From Nitrospiraceae bacterium (GTDB lineage Bacteria; Nitrospirota; Thermodesulfovibrionia; UBA6902), in the NCBI GenBank assembly GCA_003599275.1, contig QZJG01000025.1, forward strand, positions 1-57,723: a stretch of DNA of 57,723 nucleotides. Reading direction: 5' to 3'. Below, in pieces: positions 24,677 to 33,896 of this stretch. The notes under the pieces were generated by a model, which made no database searches, had not been told where the DNA came from, and saw only the letters and a list, made by a program, of their open reading frames with translations. How positions within the stretch are numbered: the first letter of the stretch is position 1; every line of letters begins with the position of its first letter. The translations under genes and the position numbers were made by a program.

Positions 24677-25064
24677 TAAGGTGATCCTGGCAGGCAATCT
24701 TACAAGAGACCCTGAGATGAGATACACGCCCCAGGGGACATCCGTATGTAATTTTGGGGTCGCGGTCAATCGCAGGTATAAGCAGGGGGAAGACGTCAAG
24801 GAAGAGGTCACTTTTATAAACATCGTAGTCTTCGGCAAACAGGCGGATACATGCGGGCAATATTTAAACAAGGGCAGCGCCGTGCTTATCGAAGGCAGGC
24901 TGCAGGAGAGGCGATGGGAGACGGAAGACGGCCAGAAGAGGAGCAGGCATGAGGTCGTGGCCCAGAACGTGCGTTTCCTTTCCAAAAAGCAGGGCGGCGC
25001 CTCTGACCTGGATGCAATGGGAGGCGAAGCCCCTGATGAAACAACAGAACTGGAACCGTTCTGA
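24669..25064 (+). CDS. ssb: Single-stranded DNA-binding protein
   Basis: SSB is an OB-fold protein coating single-stranded DNA in replication and repair. [35 protein letters not shown], the [14 protein letters not shown] segment and [20 protein letters not shown] are diagnostic. At 131 aa the disordered linker is short. It ends in an acidic tail, TTELEPF, which keeps the terminal Pro-Phe used to recruit partners. It overlaps rpsF and is followed 73 bases later by rpsR. Confidence 0.95.
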   Translation: [131 protein letters not shown]

Positions 25065-25137
25065 GTAAGTCAGCCGTCTTCTTTAACAGTATTAAAAGGA
25101 ACAATAAACCGATATAAAAAAATAAAGGAGCTGAAAA

Positions 25138-25362
25138 TTGCAATACAAAAAATTCCAGAGAAGAAAATTCTGCAGGTTTTGCGCAGACAAGGGTATTCTG
25201 ATTGACTACAAGGACACCAAGACCCTCAGAAATTATCTTACCGAGAGAGGCAAGTTGATAGCCGGCAGAATGACAGGCAATTGTGCAAAACATCAGAGAG
25301 AGCTTACAAGGGCCATCAAGAGGGCGAGGAATATCGCTCTCCTTTCGTTCGTAGAGAAATAA
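25138..25362 (+). CDS. rpsR: 30S ribosomal protein bS18
   Basis: The 74-aa protein has the bS18 pattern [25 protein letters not shown]...[24 protein letters not shown] plus a third Cys in GNCAKHQ indicate the zinc-binding (C+) form. The start is TTG at 25138 with AAAGGAG upstream. No rplI follows, unlike the common rpsF-rpsR-rplI order; instead a DUF507 gene overlaps the stop. Confidence 0.95.
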   Translation: MQYKKFQRRKFCRFCADKGILIDYKDTKTLRNYLTERGKLIAGRMTGNCAKHQRELTRAIKRARNIALLSFVEK

Positions 25363-25643
25363 TGAGAATTCCCAAGGGGTGGGTGCCCGTACTGTCAAAG
25401 GAAATTATTGAAGAACTCTTCAGGAAGGACCTGGTCGAATTGCAGGCGCCGAAAGAAAAGGTCGTGGAACTGCTGCACGAAGTTCTGCTCGCAGAGTTGA
25501 TGGTCGAAGACAGGCTCAACGAAGAAGTGCGGGAAATGCTGAAGAAATTCGACTCGGAGATAGAGAAGGGACGCCTCGACTATCGCAAGCTTTTTGAGCT
25601 TACAAAACAGAAGATCGTAAAGGAGCGGAATCTCATTTTATGA
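25362..25643 (+). CDS. DUF507 family protein, copy 1
   Basis: The 93-aa helical, charged protein [26 protein letters not shown]... has two DUF507-type halves with the pattern VVELLHEVLLAELMVEDRLNEEVREML. The function of the family is unknown. Its ATG shares one base with the rpsR stop (TAATG), so it is translationally coupled to ribosomal proteins. The second copy overlaps it by 4 bases. Confidence 0.8.
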   Translation: MRIPKGWVPVLSKEIIEELFRKDLVELQAPKEKVVELLHEVLLAELMVEDRLNEEVREMLKKFDSEIEKGRLDYRKLFELTKQKIVKERNLIL

Positions 25644-25918
25644 GGCTCTCGGACGACAAGATAAGCCACCTGACGCACATTGCCCTGAAAGGACTTCTCG
25701 ACAAAAAAGCGGTCACCCCTCTCGTGGAAGAGCTCGCCATCAGGCGCGAGATCAAGAGGGTCATCGTCAAAGAGCTGAAATTAGCCGAAGAAATAGACGA
25801 AGGCGTCAGAAAAAAACTCCAGTCATACTCAAAGAAAATCCCCGAAGGCTCCCCCGAATGGGACCTGCTCTACCAGAGGTTCTTCCAGGAAGGATCGGCG
25901 AAGAGAGGGAGAGGGTAA
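25640..25918 (+). CDS. DUF507 family protein, copy 2
   Basis: This 92-aa protein is paralogous in layout to the preceding gene: MRLSDDKISHLTHIALKGLLDKKAV, then REIKRVIVKELKLAEEIDEGVRKKLQSYSKKIPEGSPEWDLLYQRFF. It is highly charged with no membrane segment. ATGA overlap with copy 1 implies equal synthesis and perhaps a heteromer. It ends 21 bases before the convergent lnt gene. Confidence 0.8.
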   Translation: MRLSDDKISHLTHIALKGLLDKKAVTPLVEELAIRREIKRVIVKELKLAEEIDEGVRKKLQSYSKKIPEGSPEWDLLYQRFFQEGSAKRGRG

Positions 25919-25939
25919 GCCGCCATTATTAAATGGCTG

Positions 25940-27481
25940 TCAAGCCTTTTGTTTCCCGGAAAAAAGTTTGGCTGCTGCCAGCAGCGCCGACAACGCTGCG
26001 CAGATGTAAACGAACAGGTCCCCGTGTTTTGTGTAGAAACTTTTTTGACTGCCGACCGATATCTCTTCTGTCATGGCGGCTTCGACAAAGATGTCGCTTT
26101 TGCTTATTATCCTTCCCCTGCTGTCGATAAAGCCCGATATGCCTGTATTTGCGGCCCTTACCACCGGGACCCTGTTCTCGACAGCTCTGAACACGCCCAT
26201 TGAGAAATGCTGGTAGGGAGCGGCCGTGCGCCCGAACCATGCGTCATTTGTTATGGTCACCAGGACATTCGCACCGTTGTCGACAAATTTTCTGACGAGT
26301 CCCGGAAAGATGATCTCATAGCAGATCAGGCTGCCGATTCCGGCGGCAGGGGTCTTCATGACAACGGGCCCTTTCCCCCGGAGGAAATCACCGATGCCTA
26401 CGGTTATTTTTTCAATAAACGGGAAGAATTGCCTCAAGGGCACATATTCGCCGTACGGCACGAGATGGATTTTGTCATAGATTGACAGTACCCTGCCTTC
26501 AGGCGAAAGCAGGACGGAGCTGTTGGACAGGCGATTTGAGTCCTTTGCAACCATGCTCCCGAAAAGCAGATGGGTACCGAGCTTCTGCTGAAATGTAATG
26601 ATGTCCTGAGTGAGGTCATTGTCATAACCGAAAACAAAGGGCACAGCCGTTTCGGGCCAGACAATCAGATCAGGAGAATTTGCCGAGGTCGAAAGAGACA
26701 GCTTCTTGTAAGTGCTGATGACTTCCTTCTGGAATTCGACGTCCCATTTTTTGTCCTGGGGGATATTCCCCTGCACTACGCTGACTTTTATTTTCCGTCC
26801 GCTGCCGTTTTCCCTGAGCTTCTCAACGCCGTAATACAGAACACTCGCTGCAATAACTGCATAAATTACCATGCTCAAAGTAAGCTGTCTTCCGGTAAAA
26901 AAGCGGTCTTTCCCCGTCCGGCGGAAAATGATATCGAACGCCGCTCCGTTTGCGGCGGCCACAAGAAAAGAGACACCGTAAATACCTGTTATGTCGGCAA
27001 TCTGAATGACGGGCAGAAATTTGTACTGGGAATATCCCAGCGAAGACCACGGGAAACCTAAAATCGGGGCATGGGTGCGCAGTAATTCAAACGTGACCCA
27101 TAAAACGGGGACAGTAAAAACGGCGGGGAGCCTGGAATCTTTTGAAATATAATTAAACAGGACGGAGAATGCGCCTGCGTATACAGAAAGATAAAGGCAG
27201 AGCAGGATGAGAATGAAGGCGCTCAAAGGCGCTGCGATGTATCCATAAAAATACATGGAATGAAACACCCAGTATATTGTTCCCAAAAAACAGACGGAGC
27301 CGCCCAGCATTCCGAGTGAGAAAGAAGTCCCGGCGTTTTTCCCCCGCAGGGCCGCAAGAAGCGGAACAAGGGCTATCCATGCGAGGGGATACGCGTCGAA
27401 TGGAGGAAATGCAAAGACGAGCAGGAGGCCGGAGGCTATGGGCAGCAGGATATCCGTTTTTTTCATCATAAGACGCTGCAT
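25940..27481 (-). CDS. lnt: Apolipoprotein N-acyltransferase
   Basis: Lnt N-acylates the lipid-modified cysteine of lipoproteins on the periplasmic face of the inner membrane. At 513 aa it has an N-terminal bundle of about seven membrane helices and a nitrilase domain. The catalytic triad is visible as Glu in VWPETAVPF, Lys in YDKIHLVPYGEYVP and Cys387 in ICYEIIFP. A final membrane helix precedes the C-terminus. Its presence marks a diderm with mature triacylated lipoproteins, in line with the lipoprotein and PilP genes in the window. Confidence 0.94.
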   Translation of the reverse strand: MQRLMMKKTDILLPIASGLLLVFAFPPFDAYPLAWIALVPLLAALRGKNAGTSFSLGMLGGSVCFLGTIYWVFHSMYFYGYIAAPLSAFILILLCLYLSVYAGAFSVLFNYISKDSRLPAVFTVPVLWVTFELLRTHAPILGFPWSSLGYSQYKFLPVIQIADITGIYGVSFLVAAANGAAFDIIFRRTGKDRFFTGRQLTLSMVIYAVIAASVLYYGVEKLRENGSGRKIKVSVVQGNIPQDKKWDVEFQKEVISTYKKLSLSTSANSPDLIVWPETAVPFVFGYDNDLTQDIITFQQKLGTHLLFGSMVAKDSNRLSNSSVLLSPEGRVLSIYDKIHLVPYGEYVPLRQFFPFIEKITVGIGDFLRGKGPVVMKTPAAGIGSLICYEIIFPGLVRKFVDNGANVLVTITNDAWFGRTAAPYQHFSMGVFRAVENRVPVVRAANTGISGFIDSRGRIISKSDIFVEAAMTEEISVGSQKSFYTKHGDLFVYICAALSALLAAAKLFSGKQKA

Positions 27482-27498
27482 ATTCTAAATTAACGCTG

Positions 27499-27528
27499 TT
27501 GACAATTAAAAAAATTATCGGTTATAGT
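27499..27528 (+). promoter_or_regulatory. Promoter of tRNA-Phe
   Basis: TTGACA (27499-27504), 18 bases, TATAGT (27523-27528). It ends 8 bases before the tRNA. Confidence 0.7.
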
Positions 27529-27536
27529 CTTACTCC

Positions 27537-27612
<76 letters not shown>

Positions 27613-27709
27613 TGTATTCCGTGTTTTTGCAGGGCAGGAGTCAATTGCCGTTTTTTGTTCCATCCTCTTTTGTCCGTCTGAAATTATAAAAACAACAGGG
27701 ACCGATTTA

Positions 27710-28504
27710 TCAGAGCCCCGGAGGGTAACAGCCTGCAGCCGGGACTTTTTCGTCGGGAATTTTCCTGTGAGTGGGCATGAGCATATATTCATCCCTGCAC
27801 GCATCCGGCCTGTATGACTCCAGATCGAACACCCCTATCTTCTTCTCGAGCATCCTTGCGAGATGAGACATGCTGAAGCATACGATGAAATACCCGATTG
27901 CCACACAGAGGTAAGACGCATACATTTTGTCAGGCTGCCTCTGGCTGACGATTATCCCTGTCTGGGTCAATTCAATAACTCCAATTATAAATGTAACGGA
28001 CGTGTCTTTAAAGAGAGAGACAAAAAAACTCACGAGTGAAGGCACCATTATCTTAAGCGCCTGCGGAAAGACGATAAACTTCATCGCCTGATATCTTGTC
28101 ATCCCGCTTGTCAAGGCGGCCTCCATTTGTCCCCTCGGCACGGCCAGAATACCTGCTCTGAATATCTCGGCCTCATACGCGGCGGCATAAATTGACAGGG
28201 CTATGACGGCGCTCCAGAAGACGGAGATGTTTTTGCCCAGGACATAAGGGAGAAAAAAATAGAACCAGAAAATTAACATGATCAAGGGAGTCGCACGGAC
28301 TATCTCAATGTACAGCACACTGGGGACCTTTATATATTTTCTGCAGGAAAGCCTGCTGTAACCAAGCAGGGCGCCGACAAGAAAGCTGAAGGCTATAGCG
28401 AGGATTGCGAGGACGATATTGAGCAGCAACCCACCCACCGGGCCATTGGGATAGGCCCCTAAAAGATAAAATTTTATATTGGAAAATGATCCAGGGAAAT
28501 CCAT
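27710..28504 (-). CDS. Polar amino acid ABC transporter permease (GltK/GlnP-type)
   Basis: This inner-membrane permease has about five helices. The EAA loop region AEIFRAGILAVPRGQMEAALTSGMTRYQAMKFIVFPQALK identifies the histidine/glutamate/glutamine (HisMQ) family. The C-terminal ~35 residues (YRPDACRDEYMLMPTHRKIPDEK...) are hydrophilic and longer than usual. It is the third gene of an ATPase-permease-permease operon. No periplasmic binding protein gene is in view, so the substrate is uncertain. Confidence 0.88.
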   Translation of the reverse strand: MDFPGSFSNIKFYLLGAYPNGPVGGLLLNIVLAILAIAFSFLVGALLGYSRLSCRKYIKVPSVLYIEIVRATPLIMLIFWFYFFLPYVLGKNISVFWSAVIALSIYAAAYEAEIFRAGILAVPRGQMEAALTSGMTRYQAMKFIVFPQALKIMVPSLVSFFVSLFKDTSVTFIIGVIELTQTGIIVSQRQPDKMYASYLCVAIGYFIVCFSMSHLARMLEKKIGVFDLESYRPDACRDEYMLMPTHRKIPDEKVPAAGCYPPGL

Positions 28505-28510
28505 GTACCG

Positions 28511-29245
28511 TCAACCCCTTGTCTGATAGGCGCTTTTTGCAATGTCTATCCTCAATACTTTTTCGAGTATGATGATGATGGAAGCCATTACCCCGGCAAG
28601 GCCCACATAAAATAAAGTCGCCATTGTTGTCGCTTCGATGCCCCGGAAAGTGAGTGATTCGATCTGCTGTGTGGCCCAGGTCAACTCAGGGGCCGTTATG
28701 GCCATGCACAGGGATGTATTTTTGAAGTTATGCACCATTCTGGTCCCGAGGGGAGGCAGTGTGGCCCTGAACATTTGAGGAAGCAGCACATAGATATATT
28801 GCTGCACCCTGTTCAAGCCTGATGAAATGGCGGCCTCTCTCTGGCCGTGCGGTATGGCGAGCCTGCCGCTCCGCAGGATATCGGATACATAGGAGGCGTT
28901 GTCCACCGTTAATCCCATGACTCCGGCCACAACCGGATAATTGGGATAGGCGTTAAGCCTTGCGCCCCATCCGAAAGGAAGTATCTCGGGAAAGATAAAA
29001 TAAAAGAAGATGACCCAGAAGAGGCCCGGTATGTTGCGGAAGATTTCGACATAAATCGTCCCAAGCGCCCTGAGGATTTTTATCCTCGATATCCGCATTA
29101 TCGCGACTACCGTGCCGAGCAGGAGAGAGGTAACGGATGTGATCGCCATTAACAGGATGGTTATCTTGATTCCCGTTATTATCATCTGGAAATAGGGCTC
29201 CCTGAACGGAATGCTCCAGTCGAATTCGTAATTTAATTTGAAAAT
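28511..29245 (-). CDS. Polar amino acid ABC transporter permease (GltJ-type), probable rare start codon
   Basis: HisMQ-type permease with the EAA loop SDILRSGRLAIPHGQREAAISSGLNRVQQYIYVLLPQM. The first ATG (29185) would begin inside the first membrane helix (MIITGIKITILLM). The frame upstream encodes FKLNYEFDWSIPFREPYFQ, the expected N-terminus of this family. That stretch contains no ATG, GTG or TTG. An ATT at 29245 follows GAGGGGG at good spacing and lies 3 bases after the ATPase stop; an ATA at 29251 is the other candidate. I therefore extend the gene to 29245. A sequence error is an alternative. Confidence 0.75.
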   Translation of the reverse strand: MFKLNYEFDWSIPFREPYFQMIITGIKITILLMAITSVTSLLLGTVVAIMRISRIKILRALGTIYVEIFRNIPGLFWVIFFYFIFPEILPFGWGARLNAYPNYPVVAGVMGLTVDNASYVSDILRSGRLAIPHGQREAAISSGLNRVQQYIYVLLPQMFRATLPPLGTRMVHNFKNTSLCMAITAPELTWATQQIESLTFRGIEATTMATLFYVGLAGVMASIIIILEKVLRIDIAKSAYQTRG

Positions 29246-29247
29246 CT

Positions 29248-30009
29248 TTATTCCCCCTCTTCCTGTGGTTTAGTGAAAATCGGGATATGAAAAACCTTGC
29301 TCATGAATTCTCTGGTCCTCTCATGCTGGGGGTTTATGAATATATCAGGCGGACATCCCACTTCGAGGACTTCACCGGCATCCATAAAAACCACCCTGTC
29401 GGCGACTTTTTGGGCAAACCCTATTTCATGGGTCACCACCACCATCGTCATGCCTTCCTTGGCAAGAGAAATCATTACATCAAGGACATCGGTTATAAGC
29501 TCAGGGTCAAGGGCCGAGGTCGGCTCGTCAAAAAGCATTACCTTGGGCTCCATTGCAAGGCTCCTGGCTATGGCAACACGCTGCTGTTCACCGCCCGACA
29601 ACTGGGAAGGGAAGGCATCCTGCCTGTGCAAAAGCCCCACCCTCTCGAGAAGCTTGAGCGCCCTTTCTCTCGCCTGTTTCCTGGTCAGGCCCCTTACCTT
29701 GCACGGCGCAAGGGTTATATTTTTCAGCGCTGTTTTGTGAGGGTAGAGGTTGAAGTGCTGAAAGACCATGCCTATCTCAGCCCTCAGTGTGGTCAAATTC
29801 GTTTTGGGGTCCGAGAGGTATTTGCTGTCAACAACGATTTCACCGTCATCTATCCGTTCAAGTCTGTTTATGGTCCTGAGGAGAGTGCTTTTTCCCGCGC
29901 CGCTCGGCCCGCATATTACGACAACTTCACCTTTGGAGATTTCGAGATTGATATTTTTTAAGACGTGATGATTATTAAACCACTTGCTGGCGTTAATAAA
30001 CTTAATCAA
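29248..30009 (-). CDS. Polar amino acid ABC transporter ATP-binding protein (GlnQ/GltL-type)
   Basis: This ABC ATPase energises the two downstream permeases. Walker A is [10 protein letters not shown], the Q-loop region is [10 protein letters not shown], the signature is LSGGEQQR, Walker B is VMLFDEP and the switch is THE. I take the TTG at 30009 ([11 protein letters not shown]) with AGGAG upstream, giving 253 aa, the normal length. The frame is open to 30093 but encodes non-family sequence there. Confidence 0.9.
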   Translation of the reverse strand: MIKFINASKWFNNHHVLKNINLEISKGEVVVICGPSGAGKSTLLRTINRLERIDDGEIVVDSKYLSDPKTNLTTLRAEIGMVFQHFNLYPHKTALKNITLAPCKVRGLTRKQARERALKLLERVGLLHRQDAFPSQLSGGEQQRVAIARSLAMEPKVMLFDEPTSALDPELITDVLDVMISLAKEGMTMVVVTHEIGFAQKVADRVVFMDAGEVLEVGCPPDIFINPQHERTREFMSKVFHIPIFTKPQEEGE

Positions 30010-30168
30010 TGGACTGCTCCTCTGGTTGGTGAAGATTAAGCTTTTGGGTATAAAGATAAAAATTATTATTTCAAAACATAAGTTTTTTGTCAATGTCGGG
30101 CTTTTGGATGTCTGATGCCGGGGAGCTCTTAAAAGGCATGAATTTTAAATATTTTTTGACGTAAAGGT

Positions 30169-30245
<77 letters not shown>

Positions 30246-30266
30246 TATAATAAAACAGGAGAATTA

Positions 30267-30296
30267 AAAATACCTTAAGAAAAGATTAATTGTCAA
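30267..30296 (-). promoter_or_regulatory. Promoter of tRNA-Ile
   Basis: On the minus strand TTGACA (30291-30296), 18 bases, TATTTT (30267-30272), 21 bases before the tRNA. Confidence 0.45.
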
Positions 30297-30350
30297 TTGG
30301 AACCGGCGTACCAAAAAATAGACATAGAACTGTAAGCGCTTGAATTGCCA

Positions 30351-30425
30351 GTCATTGCGAGGTCGATACGACCGTGGCAATCTCCCTGTAACAGCTTGAG
30401 ATTGCTTCGCTTCGCTCGCAATGAC
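30351..30425. repeat. Dispersed hairpin repeat, copy 3
   Basis: GTCATTGCGAGG and CTCGCAATGAC form the outer arms and GGCAATCTC/GAGATTGC the inner ones, as in the copies at 2602 and 5042. It sits between tRNA-Ile and the exonuclease gene. Confidence 0.85.
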
Positions 30426-30494
30426 AACTTTTCATGTCTATTTTTAAGGGCGGAGGTGGGGGCCGTAAAACCTGTTGCATCTTTTGACTGAAAA

Positions 30495-31190
30495 ATGTTA
30501 AATACTCCTGTGTCCAGGATCATCATCGACATAGAGACGATCGGCAGGGACTTCGATTCCCTCGATGAAATATCAAGGGAATATCTCCTGAAGTATGCCG
30601 AATCGGAGGACGATATCAGGGCCGCAAAGGAAGGACTCGGTTTTTCTCCTCTTACGGGCGAGATCGTCGCGATAGGCATGCTTAACCCTGAGACCGGGAA
30701 CGGCGCCGTGTACTTCCAGTCTCCGGAGGTCCTTCATGAACCTTTAAAGGAAGACGGAATAGAATTTATTGCCGATACGGAGCCGGGGATACTGAGGAGA
30801 TTCTGGGAGGCGGTCAAACATTACGACCAGGTCATAACTTTTAACGGGAGGGGTTTTGACGCGCCTTTTTTAATACTGCGCTCGGCGATCCATAAGATAA
30901 GACCGACAAAAGAACTCATGCCGAACCGTTATCATCTTTCACATACCGACCTGCTCGATCTGCTGACATTCTATGGCGCCGTGAGGAGAAAATTCAGCCT
31001 GCATATGTGGTGCATGGCATTGGGCATCAAGAGCCCGAAAGAGGACGGGGTCACGGGGTATGAGGTAAATAACCTCTTTAAACAAGGGCAGTACCTGACA
31101 ATCGCCAGATATTGCGTCGGGGATTTGCATGCGACAAAGGAGTTGTTTGAATACTGGAACAGCTATGTAAGGTTCTCTGCAAATTCCTGA
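30495..31190 (+). CDS. Predicted 3'-5' exonuclease related to the PolB exonuclease domain
   Basis: This 231-aa RNase H-fold exonuclease has Exo I IIIDIETIG (Asp/Glu metal ligands), Exo II ITFNGRGFDAPFLILRS, and a late YCVGDLHATKEL containing the Exo III Asp. LTFYGAVRRKFSLHMWCMALGIKSPK is characteristic of the stand-alone DNA_pol_B_exo2 group. A role in repair or RNA/DNA end trimming is inferred. It is just upstream of dnaA on the same strand but separated by 187 bases holding a dyad and a promoter. Confidence 0.8.
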   Translation: MLNTPVSRIIIDIETIGRDFDSLDEISREYLLKYAESEDDIRAAKEGLGFSPLTGEIVAIGMLNPETGNGAVYFQSPEVLHEPLKEDGIEFIADTEPGILRRFWEAVKHYDQVITFNGRGFDAPFLILRSAIHKIRPTKELMPNRYHLSHTDLLDLLTFYGAVRRKFSLHMWCMALGIKSPKEDGVTGYEVNNLFKQGQYLTIARYCVGDLHATKELFEYWNSYVRFSANS

Positions 31191-31201
31191 TGTTATCCTC
31201 T

Positions 31202-31276
31202 GATATTCTTTGTCTTTCCGGCCTGAAAAGACCCGCAAGAAAAAACTTGCCTATGACAAAGAATATCGGATATAAT
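31202..31276 (+). promoter_or_regulatory. dnaA upstream dyad and promoter
   Basis: GATATTCTTTGTC (31202-31214) and GACAAAGAATATC (31255-31267) are perfect inverted repeats. The right one lies inside the spacer of a promoter formed by TTGCCT (31247-31252), 18 bases and TATAAT (31271-31276). Confidence 0.5.
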
Positions 31277-31377
31277 AGCTCACTCTTCTACCCGGGGAAG
31301 TTGTCAACAATTTACAAACATATGTTAGTAACTATACTTGTCATTTCAAGACCCAATCAGTCCTGAGAAGAGAACTC

Positions 31378-32718
31378 ATGAATAATATTGAAGAAGTCTG
31401 GACAAAAACAATTGAAGCCATAGGCGCCAAAGTCGGCAGTCAGACCTTTGATCTGTGGTTCAGACCTATAAGGCTCGTAGAGCTTCAGGAACAGCAGCTT
31501 GTCCTTGAAGTCCCCAACAAGTTTTTCAAGGAATGGATTGAAGACCATTTTCCGGGGGTCATCCCTGAAACCGTCGAAAAATTCCTGAAAAAAAATATAT
31601 CCGTAAAATTCAGGATATTCGAAAAGAAAGATGATCCTGCGCTGAAAAAGATAGAGACGAAACAGGAAAACAGGAGGGCCAAGCTCGCAAACCGCGGCAT
31701 ATTCCTCAATCCGAAATTCGTTTTTGATACCTTTGTAGTAGGTGCAAGCAACCAGTTCGCCCATGCTGCCGCAAGGGCGATAGCCGATGCACCGGGCAAG
31801 GCGTATAACCCTCTTTTCATCTTCGGCGGCGTAGGTCTCGGCAAGACACACCTCATGAATGCCATAGGCAACAAGATAGTGGACAAACAGCCCAATACCA
31901 GGCTGATGTATGCCCCCGCAGAGCAGTTTACCAATGAATTCGTCTACTCCATGAGAAACGACAAGATGGACGAATTCAAGACCAAATACAGGAGCCTCGA
32001 TGTTCTCCTCATAGACGACATCCAGTTCATAGCCGGCAAAAGCGGTACACAGGAAGAGTTGTTCCATACGTTTAACGCCCTCTATGATTTGCATAAACAG
32101 ATCGTCTTCTCCAGCGACAGGCCGCCCAGGGACATTTCCCCTATTACCGAAAGGCTCAGGTCGAGGTTCGGCATGGGACTGATCGCGGACATTCAGATCC
32201 CGGACATAGAGACGAAGATCGCGATCCTGGGTAAGAAATCAGATATGGAGGGTATACAATTACCGGAGGACGTAAGTTACTTTCTGGCAAGCAGGATAAA
32301 GTCCAACATAAGAGACCTGGAGGCCTGCATGATAAGGCTGGGGGCGCATTCTTCCCTCACAGGGAGGACCATAACCGTAGAGATGACAAAGGAGATCCTC
32401 AGGGACCTTATCCATGATGAGGAAAAGGCCCTGACGGTCGATTATATTCAGAAACATGTATGTGAATACTTCGACAAGAAAGTGCAGGACATCAAGGCAA
32501 AGAAAAGAACGCGCGACATCGCCTTTCCGAGACAGATAGCGATGTATCTGAGCAAGGCCCTCACCGATTGCTCTCTGAGCGAGATAGGGAAAAATTTCGG
32601 CGGCAAGGACCATTCCACCGTGATCCATGCCTGCAAGCTCATAGAGGAGCGCAGGAAAAAAGACGAGGAGCTCGACAGGAAGGTCGATTACCTTATCAAG
32701 AAGATCAAAGGCAATTGA
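31378..32718 (+). CDS. dnaA: Chromosomal replication initiator DnaA
   Basis: DnaA is an AAA+ ATPase that opens oriC. At 446 aa, domain I (MNNIEEVWTKTIEAIGAKVGSQTFDLWF), Walker A GGVGLGKTHL, Walker B DVLLIDDIQF and the domain IV DNA-binding signature SLSEIGKNFGGKDHSTVIHA are all present. The domain II linker is short. dnaA-dnaN-gyrB without recF follows. I could not find a clear cluster of DnaA boxes in the flanking gaps. Confidence 0.97.
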   Translation: MNNIEEVWTKTIEAIGAKVGSQTFDLWFRPIRLVELQEQQLVLEVPNKFFKEWIEDHFPGVIPETVEKFLKKNISVKFRIFEKKDDPALKKIETKQENRRAKLANRGIFLNPKFVFDTFVVGASNQFAHAAARAIADAPGKAYNPLFIFGGVGLGKTHLMNAIGNKIVDKQPNTRLMYAPAEQFTNEFVYSMRNDKMDEFKTKYRSLDVLLIDDIQFIAGKSGTQEELFHTFNALYDLHKQIVFSSDRPPRDISPITERLRSRFGMGLIADIQIPDIETKIAILGKKSDMEGIQLPEDVSYFLASRIKSNIRDLEACMIRLGAHSSLTGRTITVEMTKEILRDLIHDEEKALTVDYIQKHVCEYFDKKVQDIKAKKRTRDIAFPRQIAMYLSKALTDCSLSEIGKNFGGKDHSTVIHACKLIEERRKKDEELDRKVDYLIKKIKGN

Positions 32719-32782
32719 AGGGTCAACGGTTCGCGGGAATGACATATAACGGATAATTTTCAAATAATACCGGGAGGACACA

Positions 32783-33889
32783 ATGAAGCTGAAGATACAG
32801 AAGGAAGAAATACAGAACGCGCTGCAGAGCATCCAGGGTATAGTTGACAGAAAGACCACGATGCCGATTCTCAGTCATTTCCTGTTGAAGGTAAACAAGA
32901 CTGCTTCCCTGATGGCGACCGACCTCGATATCGCCCTGAAAGGTCCTCTTAAGGCGGAGATACTTGAAGAAGGCAGTCTTTGCATCCCGGCAAGGAAACT
33001 GTTTGAGATAGCGAGGGAAGTCGAAGGGGAAATACTTCTTGAAGCGCAGGAGAACAACTGGATCAGGGCAACTTCCGGAAAGAGCACTTTCAAACTGATG
33101 GGTCTTCCGGAACAGGACTTTCCGGCATTGCCGGAGGTAAAGAAATCCGAGGAGCTCGTCATAGGCGCGGACAAGCTCGGGACCATGATCGAAAAGACCG
33201 CCTATGCAACCGGCGAAAGCGACACGAGATACACACTGAACGGTCTCCTGATGCATTTCATCCCGAAAAAGAAAGATGTAGAATTCAAAATGGTAGGCAC
33301 TGACGGGCATCGCCTCTCTTCAATTACTGTCAGCGTAGAAGGGAAATTGTCCGAAGAGAAGAAATTGATCCTGCCCAAGAAGGCCGCTCTCGAATTAAAG
33401 AAGCTCATCGAAGGAAGCTCGGAAGACGTTATTATATATATAGACAAGAACCACGTATTTTTCAGCATAAAAGATATTGTACTTACGTCGAGACTCATAG
33501 AAGGGACATACCCCAATTATGACCAGGTAATACCGAAGAACAATGAAAAGAAAGTCGTCATCGGCAAGATGGACTTTCTCAAGGCACTGAGAAGGACTTC
33601 CATAATGAGCAGGGAAAAGACCAATGCGGTGAGGTTCGATCTCGAGGCCGGAAAGATCACGCTGATATCCATGAATCCCGACATAGGTGAAGCAAGGGAA
33701 GAGATAGCCGCACAATATAAAGGGGACCAGATGACCGTAGGGTTCAACGCGCGTTATCTGATGGACATACTCCAGGCGATGGAGGGGGAATCGGTAGACG
33801 TAGAACTCCAGGAGCCGCTTAGCCCCACACTGGTGCTTGAGGAAAACAACAGGGATTATCTCTGCGTAGTAATGCCGATGAGGACGTAA
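32783..33889 (+). CDS. dnaN: DNA polymerase III sliding clamp (beta subunit)
   Basis: The 368-aa protein has three DNA-clamp domains. MKLKIQKEEIQNALQSIQGIVDRKTTMPILSHFLL starts domain 1, GTDGHRLS lies at the second domain and the conserved end LCVVMPMR closes domain 3. It encircles DNA and holds the polymerases, including DinB encoded in this window. A GGGAGG site precedes the ATG. Confidence 0.97.
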   Translation: MKLKIQKEEIQNALQSIQGIVDRKTTMPILSHFLLKVNKTASLMATDLDIALKGPLKAEILEEGSLCIPARKLFEIAREVEGEILLEAQENNWIRATSGKSTFKLMGLPEQDFPALPEVKKSEELVIGADKLGTMIEKTAYATGESDTRYTLNGLLMHFIPKKKDVEFKMVGTDGHRLSSITVSVEGKLSEEKKLILPKKAALELKKLIEGSSEDVIIYIDKNHVFFSIKDIVLTSRLIEGTYPNYDQVIPKNNEKKVVIGKMDFLKALRRTSIMSREKTNAVRFDLEAGKITLISMNPDIGEAREEIAAQYKGDQMTVGFNARYLMDILQAMEGESVDVELQEPLSPTLVLEENNRDYLCVVMPMRT

Positions 33890-33896
33890 AAATAAA

